Of a stretch of DNA of 64,000 nucleotides, positions 39,892 through 49,548 are shown piece after piece. The stretch lies in the NCBI RefSeq assembly GCF_943912385.1, contig NZ_CALTTY010000002.1, positions 88,052 to 152,051 on the forward strand, read 5' to 3'. The notes under the pieces were generated by a model that searched no databases, had not been told where the DNA came from, and saw only the letters and a list, made by a program, of their open reading frames with translations. Made by a program: the position numbers and the translations under genes. Position 1 is the first letter of the stretch. Every line of letters begins with the position of its first letter. This DNA is from an uncultured Anaerococcus sp. Lineage in GTDB: Bacteria > Bacillota > Clostridia > Tissierellales > Peptoniphilaceae.

Positions 39892-41052
39892 TTAATCTTT
39901 TATAATTTTTTCAGACAACACTTTTACTATAATCACAACAATTATACAGGATATAGTCGAACCTATGAATAGGTCCATCTTTAAAAATACCCTGTTTACG
40001 ATAAAGCCTATTAGCCAAATTACCATGTTTCTATAATATATATCTGAATTTGACTTGTCTTTTTTTAAGATAAAATAGTCTGCGATTTGGATTGCTATCA
40101 TTGGTGCGAAGACTGAACCAATTAGGTATAAAAATTCAGTTATATCATCCATTGGGAATAATATTGCGCCGATTGTACCTATTATTGTAACAATTATTCC
40201 TACCTTTTGTCCGTCTACTTTTTTAGATAGGGATTCGGAAGAGATGCCTGCAGAATAAGCATCTAGGAAGGTTGTTGTAACTGTTGATAAGATTATTATT
40301 AGCATTGCTGTAAGACCCAGGCCTGATTTTACCATGATCATGGCTATATCACTTTCCTTTGTAAGAAGAGCCATTCCCATACCGATTACATACATCCAGA
40401 TTGAAACAATGCTATATATTACTGTAGATGTGAGGGTTGCAGCCTTTGGATTTTCTGCCTCCCTTGTGTAGTCAGAAATTAAAGGAAGCCAAGAAAGTGG
40501 CATGGCTATAGCTAGCTCTATTGCAAGACCAAAAGACATGGCGTCTGCCACTGGTTTTGACATAAAGTCGACTCCCTTAAATATCTTAAAGGAAAGGACG
40601 ATTGTTAGGATAAATAAAAGCGACATGGAAACTGTATTTAGTTTTCCAAGATTTGAAATTCCTATCTTTATCCAAACTAAGATTAAAAGTCCAATTACAA
40701 TAGCCCAAAGAATATGGCTTGTAGAAAAGACGTGGGATGTTGATATTGCCCCATCATAGATCATAATAGCAGTCCAACCTACAAGCTGGAGGACATTTAA
40801 AAGAGCAAAGAATAATCCACCTTTTTGGCCAAAGGACATTTTTACAGTCTCCATGGCTGATTTTTCACTTTTGCCTCCAATTAGTCCTGCCATATATAAA
40901 AGAACAGCTCCAATCAAGTGGCCAATTAAAATTGATAAAAGTCCATTTTTAAAGCCAAGGGGAGCAAAATAAGTACCGGTGATAATTTCCGCTATGGAAA
41001 CTCCTGCTCCAAACCAAATTAAGCCGTTTTCAAAATTAGAAGTCTTTCTCAT
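39892..41052 (-). CDS. cytX: NCS1-family hydroxymethylpyrimidine transporter CytX
   Basis: The 386-residue protein has about 12 membrane segments and begins FGAGVSIAEIITGTYFAPLG, typical of the CytX branch of NCS1 (cytosine-permease-like) transporters. SWLPLISDYTREAENPKAA is a conserved NCS1 segment. CytX imports hydroxymethylpyrimidine, a thiamin precursor; the assignment is backed by its overlap with thiD (17 bp) and the TPP riboswitch in front of both. Other thi genes are absent from the window, so the pair may salvage the pyrimidine moiety. Confidence 0.88.
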   Translation of the reverse strand: MRKTSNFENGLIWFGAGVSIAEIITGTYFAPLGFKNGLLSILIGHLIGAVLLYMAGLIGGKSEKSAMETVKMSFGQKGGLFFALLNVLQLVGWTAIMIYDGAISTSHVFSTSHILWAIVIGLLILVWIKIGISNLGKLNTVSMSLLFILTIVLSFKIFKGVDFMSKPVADAMSFGLAIELAIAMPLSWLPLISDYTREAENPKAATLTSTVIYSIVSIWMYVIGMGMALLTKESDIAMIMVKSGLGLTAMLIIILSTVTTTFLDAYSAGISSESLSKKVDGQKVGIIVTIIGTIGAILFPMDDITEFLYLIGSVFAPMIAIQIADYFILKKDKSNSDIYYRNMVIWLIGFIVNRVFLKMDLFIGSTISCIIVVIIVKVLSEKIIKD

Positions 41053-41863
41053 CGTAGACCTCCTTGTAGGAGTCTTTTATATCAAAGGCGTGGTTCATAG
41101 GGCCAGAGCCCTTTCCTATATCTAGACCATCGGCAAGGGCCTTTGAAATGTAGTCCTTGGCCATCTTTACAGCGATTTCCATAGGAAATCCCTTGGCTAG
41201 GTTTGCTGCAATGGCTGATGACAAGGTACAGCCAGTGCCGTGGGTATTCTCTGTATCAATTCTTTCTCCCTTAAACCAGGTTTCAATACCATTTGCATAA
41301 AGATAGTCATTAGCATCATTTATGGCATGTCCTCCTTTAAGCAGGGTCGCACATGAGTATTTTTCAGAAATTTTCTTTGCTGCAGCCTCCATCTCCTCTA
41401 CATTTCCTATCTTTTCTCCTATTAAAATCTCAGCTTCTGGTATATTTGGAGTTAGGACGTCTGCAAGGGGGAAAAGTTTATCTTCCAAGGTCTTGATGGC
41501 GTCATCTTTTAATAGTTTAGCCCCACTTGTTGCAACCATAACAGGGTCAACAACTATGTTTTTCGCCTGGTAATGGATAAGCCTTTCTGCTATTACCTCG
41601 ATTAAATCACTTGATGAAACCATACCAATCTTAACAGCATCTGGCATAATATCTGTGAAGATCGAATCGAGCTCTTCTTTTAAAAACTCTGGGCTTGACT
41701 CTAAAATATCAGCCACACCGGTTGTGTTTTGGGCAGTGAGGGCTGTAATTGCACTCATGGAAAAAACCCCATTTACAGTCATAGTCTTGATGTCTGCTTG
41801 GATACCTGCGCCTCCACTGGAGTCTGAGCCCGCAATGGTAAGTGCTTTTCTAATTTCTTTCAT
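41036..41863 (-). CDS. thiD: Hydroxymethylpyrimidine/phosphomethylpyrimidine kinase
   Basis: ThiD phosphorylates HMP twice to HMP-PP for thiamin synthesis. The 275-residue ribokinase-fold protein has AGSDSSGGAGIQADIKTM at the start, VVDPVMVATSGAKLL, TPNIPEAEIL, and the anion-hole/catalytic motif TENTHGTGCTLSSAIAANL (Asp replaced by the usual HGTGC cysteine loop). AAGGAG precedes the ATG. It is the first gene behind the TPP riboswitch. Confidence 0.95.
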   Translation of the reverse strand: MKEIRKALTIAGSDSSGGAGIQADIKTMTVNGVFSMSAITALTAQNTTGVADILESSPEFLKEELDSIFTDIMPDAVKIGMVSSSDLIEVIAERLIHYQAKNIVVDPVMVATSGAKLLKDDAIKTLEDKLFPLADVLTPNIPEAEILIGEKIGNVEEMEAAAKKISEKYSCATLLKGGHAINDANDYLYANGIETWFKGERIDTENTHGTGCTLSSAIAANLAKGFPMEIAVKMAKDYISKALADGLDIGKGSGPMNHAFDIKDSYKEVYDEKDF

Positions 41864-41966
41864 AAAATCTCCTTACATTGTTTTCTTTAGCGATAAAAGG
41901 TGGTGCCCCAATCTACCGCATTTCTTTCTTCTAATTAATAATCGCTTTAATCATCAAAGCTTATAT

Positions 41967-42118
41967 ACAAAAAAAGAACAGACCCAAAGGTCTGTCCTAA
42001 TAAGTTCAAATATAGTGAGAGTATATAAAAATTAATATACGTACCTACGTTGGCATTATCCAAATCAGGTAAGGTCGAGGTCTAGCCTCCTCTCAGATCT
42101 TTAAAAGAACTCCCTTGT
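41967..42118 (-). promoter_or_regulatory. TPP (THI-box) riboswitch controlling thiD-cytX
   Basis: The minus strand contains GGGAGTTC, CTGAGAGGAG and CTTACCTGATTTGGATAATG with CCAACGTAGG, the conserved TPP aptamer (about 42043-42118). A terminator follows: GGACAGACC / GGTCTGTTC with TTTTTTT (41968-41999). TPP binding would end transcription before thiD. Confidence 0.95.
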
Positions 42119-42185
42119 ATACTTTAATTTTAATACTTATAGGAGACAGTGTCAAGGAAATTTCCCCCGAATTCTTTCTTAGATT

Positions 42186-42233
42186 AATATCAAACATAAT
42201 CCTATTGATATTAGATAGGATTCATCTTATAAT
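42186..42233 (+). promoter_or_regulatory. Promoter with overlapping operator-like inverted repeats upstream of the ArsR-type gene
   Basis: TTGATA (42205-42210), a 17-nt spacer and TATAAT (42228-42233). AATATCAA/TTGATATT (42186-42193, 42205-42212) and AATCCTAT/ATAGGATT (42198-42205, 42215-42222) are both perfect and overlap the -35 and spacer. AAATCTAAGA occurs twice further downstream. Inferred: autorepression by the next gene's product. Confidence 0.65.
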
Positions 42234-42298
42234 TAAGTTAATAGAAATCTAAGATAGAAGTAAATATTAGATATAAATCTAAGAAAGGACCTATTATA

Positions 42299-43501
42299 AT
42301 GAAAGCAAACTTTAATAATTTTAATCTTATAGAAAAGCCCCTCCTTGTAAATGAAGCAGGGCTAATGATTTATCTTTACACAAACTACCTAGCAGCCAGT
42401 AATAAAGACTTTTTCTCTTTTGAAGAGTCTTATCCAGGCTCTACCTACTCTGAGGATTTGAATTTAGTTTCTATGAAAAATCTATTTGTTGATAATAAGG
42501 CCTATAAGGATTTTATTAGAAAAGTAAAAAAGGAATCCCTTCCCTATCTAGAGGAATTTTTCCATGACCAAAATGAGGATATTTTAAATCTTTTTTACAT
42601 ATTTTCGGAAAATGACATGGACTACCTCCCTTTTTTGGCAGGTATTTTTCAAAATACAAATGTCTTTGAAATTAAAGATTTCACCTATGAATTATTTGAA
42701 ATTTCCTTTGACCTTCACTTTCTCCATTATATGGGGGTGGATTTAGATGAACCTAATTTTAATGAATCATCATCTATAAAAGAATACTTGAATAAAGCTT
42801 TTAAGATTAATTTCTTAGACCTTATGAACTCACTTCCTTATGAAGATAAATTATCAATGGCACTTTTAAGATCTTTTTCAAATAAAAAAAGTATCTACGA
42901 TAGACTTTATCCACTATTAGAAAAAATCTGTAAAATTTTAAAAAATAATTTTTATATGATTGAAGATATTTTCCTAGACCTTTTCGACCATATAAAAAAG
43001 GATGACTACAAAAAGATAAACGAACTTATTGACCAGGTTGGAATAGGCTACTTACTTAATAGGAGAACTAAACCCCTTGATATCTACGGACTTATCATAG
43101 CTCAAAATACAACCATGTTTCAATTTTTCACAAATAATTCTGACTATACCTTTATAAAATTTGGTATATTTTCTGATAAAAAATATTCCAAAGAAGATAA
43201 TAAGTTAAAGTTATTAAGCCAGTACCTAAAAATTCTGGGAGACCCAACAAGGATTGACATCTTAGATCTTTTAAAAGAAAGAAATTACTACGCCAAGGAG
43301 CTTTCTGACAAGCTTTATATAACTCCTGCTACTCTCTCCTACCACATAAGCCAGCTTCACGTCTGCGGCTTTATCGGTGCCTATATCGAGGGCAGGAAGA
43401 CCTATTATTATTTAAGACGTCCTGGTTTTGACAAAGTAATAGAAGAACTGACTGAATTTTCTAAAGACATAAGGGAGGAAAGAAATGGAAAAGAATCTTA
43501 A
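42299..43501 (+). CDS. Large ArsR-type transcriptional regulator
   Basis: The 400-residue protein carries an ArsR winged helix only in its last ~90 residues: LKILGDPTRIDILDLLKERN, YAKELSDKLYITPATLSYHI and IEGRKTYYYLRRP. The ~300 N-terminal residues are acidic, helical and unrecognised; they may sense a ligand or the exporters' substrate. Its stop overlaps the following ABC gene by 17 bp, so it controls, and is made with, the two exporters. AAGGACC lies upstream of the ATG. Confidence 0.85.
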   Translation: MKANFNNFNLIEKPLLVNEAGLMIYLYTNYLAASNKDFFSFEESYPGSTYSEDLNLVSMKNLFVDNKAYKDFIRKVKKESLPYLEEFFHDQNEDILNLFYIFSENDMDYLPFLAGIFQNTNVFEIKDFTYELFEISFDLHFLHYMGVDLDEPNFNESSSIKEYLNKAFKINFLDLMNSLPYEDKLSMALLRSFSNKKSIYDRLYPLLEKICKILKNNFYMIEDIFLDLFDHIKKDDYKKINELIDQVGIGYLLNRRTKPLDIYGLIIAQNTTMFQFFTNNSDYTFIKFGIFSDKKYSKEDNKLKLLSQYLKILGDPTRIDILDLLKERNYYAKELSDKLYITPATLSYHISQLHVCGFIGAYIEGRKTYYYLRRPGFDKVIEELTEFSKDIREERNGKES

Positions 43502-45353
43502 AAACCTAAAAGAAAATCTAGCTCAAAATCTAAATGACGAAGAAGTCATAAAATCATACTTAAGAAGTGATAAATTATCAAATTTTGACCTTCTAAAGAT
43601 GGCCTATGAGCCATTTAAGGACAATCTCAAAATAAAATTATCCCTCATTCTTTATCCTATAACCGCTGGTCTCATACCAATTATAGAGGCCTTTATCATG
43701 TATTATTTGGTAGGTCTGATAGAAAAAAATACTGATCTTAGAACAATGATTTTCGTGATTTTAGCCTACTCACTTATAATTTTCATCTGCTCAATAATCT
43801 CAAATCAGATAGAGCATAGAACTTACGCAACCTATATGGGGACAAGGCTATCTACCTTTATCAAAGCCACTGGTCCTATCATGGAAATGGACTACAGTCT
43901 TGGGGAAAACTCTCTCTTCATGGCAGAGTTTTCCAGAGGTTTTGAGCCTTTTTCTAACAATGTCGAGGGTCTTGAAGGAATCTACCACGATATGTATCCG
44001 CTTTTAGCAAACCTTGTTTCCTTTGTGATAATATCAGTAATTATGGCAAGGTTAAGCCCCCTAATTTTTATCCTCTCCATAATTTCAATCCTAATCCAGC
44101 TTGGAATAAGATCTTTCACTAACAAATACAGACATTCCCACATGGGAGAATTAAACAAGGTTAGGAGAAAAACCGACGCCTACTACAAGGAGGCAAGCGA
44201 CTTTCGTTTTGCCAAGGACATCAGGGTGTTTTCTTTCAAAGATAAATTTATAGAGGGATTTAAACCCCTTGTGGCAAATGTGGTTAGGATATCAAGGACC
44301 TTTATCAAACCTGAAATGTACCTGTCCCCTGTCCATGCAGTCCTCCTTGTAGGAATCGAAGCTCTTTGCTATTATTTCCTAACAGGAAAGATTATAGCAA
44401 ATGACCTTGCCCTTAAAAACCTGACCCTCCTTATCACATCAGTTGCAATTTATTCTAAAGTTATCTTAAATCTTGTAATAAAAATCGCCCAAACCAGGTC
44501 AAACCTACTCTATGTGTCAGATGGTTTTGATATGCTAAAGGCGGACCTTAAGTCAGAAGAAGGATCAGAAAAAATTAATGGTCCAATGGCAATAGAATTT
44601 AGAAATGTTAGCTTTTCCTATCCCTTGTCTTCCGTAAATGTCTTAGAAAATCTATCATTTACAATCCGTGAAAAAGAAAAGGTCGCAATTGTAGGTGTAA
44701 ATGGAGCAGGCAAATCTACCATTGTTTCCCTAATTCTTGGCCTTTATAAGCCAACAGGAGGTACGATTTTTATAAATGGTATAAATGCCAATGACCTTGA
44801 CCTCAAAGAAAGATATGCCGCCTTTGCAAGTGTCCTTCAAAATGTAGACCCCCTTGCAGTTTCCATTGCAGAAAATGTGGCAGCGACTGATGAAAATATC
44901 GATAGGGATAGGGTTATCGATTCCCTAGAAAAAGCAGGTCTTGCCTATAAGCTTGACCAATTACCAAAAGGAATTGACACGCAAATGACCCGAAATATCC
45001 ACGATGATGGGACACTTTTTTCAGGTGGGGAAAACCAAAAACTTGCAATCGCAAGAGCTCTTTACAAGAAAAATGCTGGTGCCCTAATAATGGATGAGCC
45101 AACAGCTGCTCTTGATGCCCTTGCGGAAGAAAAAATCTACAGGGACCTTGATGAGATTAGCAAGGATAAAACCCTAATTTTTATCTCCCATAGGCTAGCA
45201 TCTACCAGATTTTGTGACAAAATTATGCTCCTTGATGGTGGGAAAATTACAGAATACGGGACTCATGATGAATTATTGAAACAAAATGGTCTCTACAAAG
45301 AAATGTACAAATCCCAAAGAAAATACTATTTGGAGGAAAATAATGAAAAATAA
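43485..45353 (+). CDS. ABC exporter subunit 1 (heterodimer)
   Basis: The 622-residue fused transporter has six membrane helices (about 45-330) and an ATPase domain with Walker A VGVNGAGKSTIVSLIL, signature LFSGGENQKLAIARAL, Walker B ALIMDEPTAALDAL and switch H in FISHRLAS. Its start follows GGAGG-like AGGGAGGAAAG. The next gene overlaps it by 11 bp and is of the same type, so the two should pair as a heterodimer. Drug or peptide export is the usual role; the substrate is not shown. Confidence 0.9.
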   Translation: MEKNLKNLKENLAQNLNDEEVIKSYLRSDKLSNFDLLKMAYEPFKDNLKIKLSLILYPITAGLIPIIEAFIMYYLVGLIEKNTDLRTMIFVILAYSLIIFICSIISNQIEHRTYATYMGTRLSTFIKATGPIMEMDYSLGENSLFMAEFSRGFEPFSNNVEGLEGIYHDMYPLLANLVSFVIISVIMARLSPLIFILSIISILIQLGIRSFTNKYRHSHMGELNKVRRKTDAYYKEASDFRFAKDIRVFSFKDKFIEGFKPLVANVVRISRTFIKPEMYLSPVHAVLLVGIEALCYYFLTGKIIANDLALKNLTLLITSVAIYSKVILNLVIKIAQTRSNLLYVSDGFDMLKADLKSEEGSEKINGPMAIEFRNVSFSYPLSSVNVLENLSFTIREKEKVAIVGVNGAGKSTIVSLILGLYKPTGGTIFINGINANDLDLKERYAAFASVLQNVDPLAVSIAENVAATDENIDRDRVIDSLEKAGLAYKLDQLPKGIDTQMTRNIHDDGTLFSGGENQKLAIARALYKKNAGALIMDEPTAALDALAEEKIYRDLDEISKDKTLIFISHRLASTRFCDKIMLLDGGKITEYGTHDELLKQNGLYKEMYKSQRKYYLEENNEK

Positions 45354-47109
45354 ATTAAAGGCCCTCTGGCTTTTTATAAAAATTACAGCAAAAAACGATC
45401 CTCTTTATATACCGGTAATTATCCTAAACGCCCTAGCCCCTGCAGCGGGAACCTTAATCAATGTCTTTGTGCCAATGATTTTTATTAATCAAATCACGGA
45501 CCCAAGGCCAGCTAATGACTTTATAAAAATTGTTATAATCTTAATTATCGGAAAAATCATTTTAGAAAGTCTTGAAAGGCTTCTAAACCGAGAAGAATTT
45601 GTAAGACGCCAAGCTATCAATGATTACCTAACCTTTGAGCTTGCCAAAAAAGCCATGGATCTGACCTACCAAAATATAGAAAACCCAGTCACTTTAGACC
45701 TCAAGGAAAAGGCCAATGCAGCCATTAACATGGGCGCCATCCACAACCTCCTATCCTGCCTTAAGGCTATAATAACAAGTATAGCAACCATCATAGGAAC
45801 AGCTCTTGTAATCATAGCCTTCTCGCCCTACCTGGTCGCCTTTTCACTCCTTATCTCACTATTGATAATCTTTGTAAACGGCAAAGAATCAGCCTACACC
45901 AGCAAGTTTAACCTAGAGATTGTAAATATTAACAGGAGATTTTCCTATTATTTCTCCCTCATGGCAACTCCCCACTACCAAAAGGAAATTAGGGTTTTTG
46001 ACCTAGGTCCTATGATAAGATCCAAAACAAAAGGATATTTAGACCAAATGATGGGTGGCTTTGAAGATAAATTTGCCTACGAGGCCAATATGGGAGCCAT
46101 AAAAATATTTTTAGAATCGATTCTAAGGCTAGTTTCCTACACCTATGTGGCAATGAGGACCCTATCATCCGCATATGGACCACAGATTTCCTTTGGTTCA
46201 TTTTCAGCGATTATTTCTGCCAACGAAAATTTTATGAAGTCTTTTCAGACCATGTTTTCAGAGCTTGCAGACTTTGTGATGAGCCTTGCCAACCTAGAGC
46301 CCCTCTATGATTTTTACGTCTTAGATTCCGACAAGGAAGAAGCTTTAATAGAAGCAGGTGATTTTGAAAGTTTAGAATTTAAAAATGTGACCTTCACCTA
46401 TCCAGGTTCAGACAGAAAAATCATAGACGACTTGTCATTTAGGATAAAAAAGGGAGAGAAAATCTCGATTGTGGGGGTAAATAACGCAGGAAAGACAACT
46501 ATAGTTAAGCTCCTATTGAGGTTTTTCGACATCGATAGCGGGGAAATCTTATACAATGGTGTAAATATCAATAAAATAAGCAAAAATTCTCTCTATAAGA
46601 AAATTACAGGAGTCTTCCAAGACTTCTCCATCATGCCCTTTACAATCAAGGAAAATATCATTGCAAATAAGGATTATGAGGAAGAAAAAACTTCAGAAAT
46701 TATAAAACAGCTAGACCTAGACCAAAAGATAAAAGAACTTCCTAACGGAATTGATACTTATCTAAATAAGGACATCTACGAAAATGCCACAGACCTATCT
46801 CTTGGCCAAAAGCAAAAACTTGCCATAGCTCGTGCTCTTTATCAAAACGCAGATTTCCTAATCCTAGATGAGCCGACTGCATCCTTAGACCCCCTTGCAG
46901 AAAGCAAAATCTACGAGCATTTCAACGAAATGACTGAGGGGAAAACTGCAATCTTCATCTCCCACAGGATGAGCTCATCGAAATTTACCGACAAAATCTT
47001 GCTTTTAGATGACGGAAAAATAGCATCCTTCGATAGCCATAAAAAGCTAATGTCCTATGACAACCTCTACAGCAAACTCTACAAGGCCCAGGCTAAGTAT
47101 TTTGAGTAA
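45343..47109 (+). CDS. ABC exporter subunit 2 (heterodimer)
   Basis: I start the 588-residue protein at 45343 (MKNKLKALWLFIKITAK) because TGGAGG stands at the right distance; an in-frame ATG at 45286 lies inside the upstream gene with no ribosome site. It has a membrane domain and an ATPase: VGVNNAGKTTIVKLLL (Walker A with N instead of S/G before AGK), DLSLGQKQKLAIARAL (signature LSLGQ), FLILDEPTASLDPL and FISHRMSS. The altered signature suggests unequal ATP sites in the heterodimer. It ends the operon begun by the ArsR-type gene. Confidence 0.9.
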   Translation: MKNKLKALWLFIKITAKNDPLYIPVIILNALAPAAGTLINVFVPMIFINQITDPRPANDFIKIVIILIIGKIILESLERLLNREEFVRRQAINDYLTFELAKKAMDLTYQNIENPVTLDLKEKANAAINMGAIHNLLSCLKAIITSIATIIGTALVIIAFSPYLVAFSLLISLLIIFVNGKESAYTSKFNLEIVNINRRFSYYFSLMATPHYQKEIRVFDLGPMIRSKTKGYLDQMMGGFEDKFAYEANMGAIKIFLESILRLVSYTYVAMRTLSSAYGPQISFGSFSAIISANENFMKSFQTMFSELADFVMSLANLEPLYDFYVLDSDKEEALIEAGDFESLEFKNVTFTYPGSDRKIIDDLSFRIKKGEKISIVGVNNAGKTTIVKLLLRFFDIDSGEILYNGVNINKISKNSLYKKITGVFQDFSIMPFTIKENIIANKDYEEEKTSEIIKQLDLDQKIKELPNGIDTYLNKDIYENATDLSLGQKQKLAIARALYQNADFLILDEPTASLDPLAESKIYEHFNEMTEGKTAIFISHRMSSSKFTDKILLLDDGKIASFDSHKKLMSYDNLYSKLYKAQAKYFE

Positions 47110-47165
47110 AAATACTCACCAAGTTCACCAAGTAAGTATAGATAACAAGCTAAAACACCTGCATC

Positions 47166-47343
47166 GACTAAGTGAGAGAAGCGAACGCACGGAGAGGCCT
47201 TTAAAGTTATTCTTATAGGATAATTTTCTACATAGTCCGGAAACTGTGAAGATAATAAGATTCCAAAGTAATATCGGAGCATTTACCGAACCTTATATTT
47301 ACGGAACGATAGAGATTTCTCATATTCATTCGAAATGGGAGAC
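47166..47343 (+). repeat. Intergenic repeat R1 (~178 bp), inverted relative to R2
   Basis: From GACTAAGTGAG to CGAAATGGGAGAC this matches the reverse complement of 53500-53677 closely by eye (for example GCACGGAGAGGCCT and ATAGAGATTTCTCATATTC). The centre can form a hairpin around TCCGG...CGGAG. No transposase is associated. Confidence 0.85.
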
Positions 47344-47667
47344 TTGATAGCTGGTGTTTATGTAATAAGTAAGGAAAGGTTATTTAATGAGTATAGGAAT
47401 TAACTAGATAAAGACCACCAGATTATTTACCAGGGCTTTCTATGAAGATTACTGTTGAGATCCCTCGACTACGCTCGGGATGGGGGTGTTGAGCCCTGGA
47501 CGGGGTGTAAGCTCGGGACGGGGTAGTGGTGATGGAAGAGGGTTGTATAGACTCGAGGAGACGAACGGATTGTAGGGCAAACTTGCCCTAGTGGCTGAGA
47601 GCGCACTCTGTAAACTAAGAGAGTGAAGCGAAGATAATCCCCCACCAGTCATCACTAAATCCCAAGC

Positions 47668-47709
47668 AAAAAGCCGACATTTCCTTTATAGTATTTGTCG
47701 GCTTTTTTA
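47668..47709. terminator. Bidirectional terminator 3' of groEL
   Basis: AAAGCCGACA / TGTCGGCTTT stem with T-runs on both strands. It can end groEL readthrough (minus) and exporter-operon readthrough (plus). Confidence 0.8.
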
Positions 47710-47839
47710 TGCTTATAATTATTATATATCTTCCACTGCCTTAACGGCTGGCTTAGTTTTTACAAGCCGGTCTTGTGGGGCTCCTCTTTACGCCGGCTTG
47801 ACTCTCTCGCTATGCTGCGAGCCACTCTGCCTCTGCACC

Positions 47840-47883
47840 AGTCCTTCCATCAATCTTCCTTCAGAAGATTGGGATAGGGCTTC
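47840..47883 (+). repeat. 44-bp hairpin element, copy 1
   Basis: AGTCCTTCCATCAAT, then CTTC-loop-GAAG, then ATTGGGATAGGGCTTC. The outer parts are identical to the two copies near 53.4 and 53.7 kb; the inner stem differs by paired changes. Confidence 0.85.
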
Positions 47884-47918
47884 GCGTGGAGGGTCCTCCA
47901 CTAGGCGGACAGCCTTGT

Positions 47919-49538
47919 TTAGTACATAGGCATTTGTGGGCCGGCTGGCATTTGTGGTTCTTCTTCTTTGATGTCTGCTACTGCTGCTTCTGTTGTTAGG
48001 ATCATTCCTGCTACGCTTACTGCGTTTTGTAGGGCTGATCTTGTTACCTTGGTTGGTTCTACTATTCCTCTTTCGAACATGTTTACGAATTCATTTTCGT
48101 AGGCGTCGTAGCCTTCTTCTTTGTCTGTGTTTTTAACTTTTTCTACTATTACAGATCCGTCTAGGCCTGCGTTTTCTACTATTTGTCTTAGTGGGGCTTC
48201 TAGGGCTCTTTCTATGATTAGGGCTCCTGTTTTTTCGTCTCCGATTAGGCTTTCTCTAAGTTCTTCGACTTTTTCTATAGCTCCTATTAGGACTACCCCA
48301 CCACCAGCTACTATTCCTTCTTCTACTGCAGCTCTGGTTGCTGATAGGGCGTCTTCTATTCTGTATTTTTTCTCTTGCATTTCAGTTTCTGTCGCAGCTC
48401 CCACATTAATTACTGCAACTCCACCTGCAAGTTTGGCTAGTCTTTCTTGAAGTTTTTCTTTTTCGTATTCGCTTTCTTCCTCTGCCACTTGGCTTCTGAT
48501 GGTTTCTACTCTTTCCTTAAGGGCGTCTTCATCTCCCTTTCCTTCTACTAGGGTAGTATTGTCCTTGTCGACTTTTACCTTTTTAGCTGATCCAAGCATG
48601 TCAATTGTTGTTTCTTTTAGGTCCATGCCTAGGTCTTCACTAATTACAGTAGCTCCTGTTAGGACTGCTAAATCTTCTAGCATGGCCTTTCTTCTGTCCC
48701 CATAGCCAGGTGCCTTTACTGCTACTACATTGAAGGTTCCTCTTAGTTTGTTTAGGATAAGGGTTGTGAGGGCTTCCCCGTCTACATCGTCTGCTATGAT
48801 TAGTAGTGGTCTTGATTCTTGGACGATTTGTTCTAGTAGTGGCAATACTTCCTGAATATTTGATATTTTCTTATCTGTCATTAAGATATATGGGTCATCT
48901 AAGTCTGCCACCATCTTTTCATTGTCTGTTGCCATGTATGGTGATAGGTAACCCTTATCAAATTGCATACCTTCTACTAGATCTAGGTAGGTGTCTGTTG
49001 TCTTTGACTCTTCTACTGTGATTACCCCGTCGTTTCCGACTTTTTCCATAGCGTCTGCTATTAGCTTACCTATATTTGGGTCTTGGGATGAGATTGAACC
49101 TACATTTTCAATAGCTTGCTTATCTTCAACTTCTTTTGAGTTTTCTTTGATATAGTCAACTACTATGTCTGTTGATTTTTTAAGTCCCTTGTTTAATACA
49201 ATTGGGTTTGCACCTGCTGCTAGGTTCTTAAGTCCTTCTTTGATAATTGAGTGGGCTAGAACTGTGGCTGTTGTTGTACCGTCACCTGCAACATCGTTAG
49301 TCTTTGTTGCAACTTCTTTTACAAGCTGGGCTCCCATATTTTCAAACCTGTCTTCTAGCTCTATATCATTTGCAATGGTAACACCGTCATTTGTTATAGT
49401 TGGTGCACCATAGGCCTTATCTAAAACTACATTTCTTCCCTTTGGTCCAAGGGTTACATTTACTGCATTTGCAAGTTTATCTATACCTTTTTCAAGGCCG
49501 TCTCTAGCGTCTGTACTGAATTTAATATCTTTTGCCAT
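47919..49538 (-). CDS. groEL: 60-kDa chaperonin GroEL
   Basis: The 539-residue chaperonin folds proteins with GroES. Landmarks are VTLGPKGRNVVLDKAYGAPT near residue 29, the ATP motif AGDGTTTATVLAHSI (near 85-99), and AAVEEGIVAGGGVVLI (near 404), the chaperonin signature. The C-terminus ends PQMPAGPQMPMY, a Met-rich tail of the usual GGM type. TTAAGGAGG precedes the ATG and groES lies 10 bp upstream. Confidence 0.98.
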   Translation of the reverse strand: MAKDIKFSTDARDGLEKGIDKLANAVNVTLGPKGRNVVLDKAYGAPTITNDGVTIANDIELEDRFENMGAQLVKEVATKTNDVAGDGTTTATVLAHSIIKEGLKNLAAGANPIVLNKGLKKSTDIVVDYIKENSKEVEDKQAIENVGSISSQDPNIGKLIADAMEKVGNDGVITVEESKTTDTYLDLVEGMQFDKGYLSPYMATDNEKMVADLDDPYILMTDKKISNIQEVLPLLEQIVQESRPLLIIADDVDGEALTTLILNKLRGTFNVVAVKAPGYGDRRKAMLEDLAVLTGATVISEDLGMDLKETTIDMLGSAKKVKVDKDNTTLVEGKGDEDALKERVETIRSQVAEEESEYEKEKLQERLAKLAGGVAVINVGAATETEMQEKKYRIEDALSATRAAVEEGIVAGGGVVLIGAIEKVEELRESLIGDEKTGALIIERALEAPLRQIVENAGLDGSVIVEKVKNTDKEEGYDAYENEFVNMFERGIVEPTKVTRSALQNAVSVAGMILTTEAAVADIKEEEPQMPAGPQMPMY

Positions 49539-49548
49539 AGTTTCCTCC

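Larger units (their letters stand above)
47110..47918. other. Gene-free repeat-rich region between exporter operon and groEL
   Basis: This 809-bp stretch holds repeat R1 (47166-47343), an imperfect palindrome with CCTCGACTACGCTCGGG (near 47460), a bidirectional terminator (47668-47709) and hairpin-element copy 1 (47840-47883). Open frames on both strands here are translations of repeats, not genes, in my view. Composition is higher in GC than the flanks from about 47450 to 47660. Confidence 0.75.

Noticed and set aside
34410..47109. Heterodimeric exporter at 43.5-47.1 kb as part of the RiPP cluster
   Set aside because: tyrS, thiamin genes and separate promoters lie between, and the RiPP locus has its own exporter; different units.
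47079..47282. Minus-strand open frame through repeat R1 (contains NYPIRITLKASPCVRF)
   Set aside because: The same peptide pattern comes from R2 in another place; it is the translation of an intergenic repeat, has no good ribosome site and no plausible product.
47449..47655. Open frame of 68 codons on the minus strand
   Set aside because: It is Pro/Ser-rich, from GC-rich palindromic DNA (CCTCGACTACGCTCGGG); typical false gene.
48121..48450. Long plus-strand open frame opposite groEL
   Set aside because: Shadow of groEL in the antisense frame; codon pattern follows groEL.
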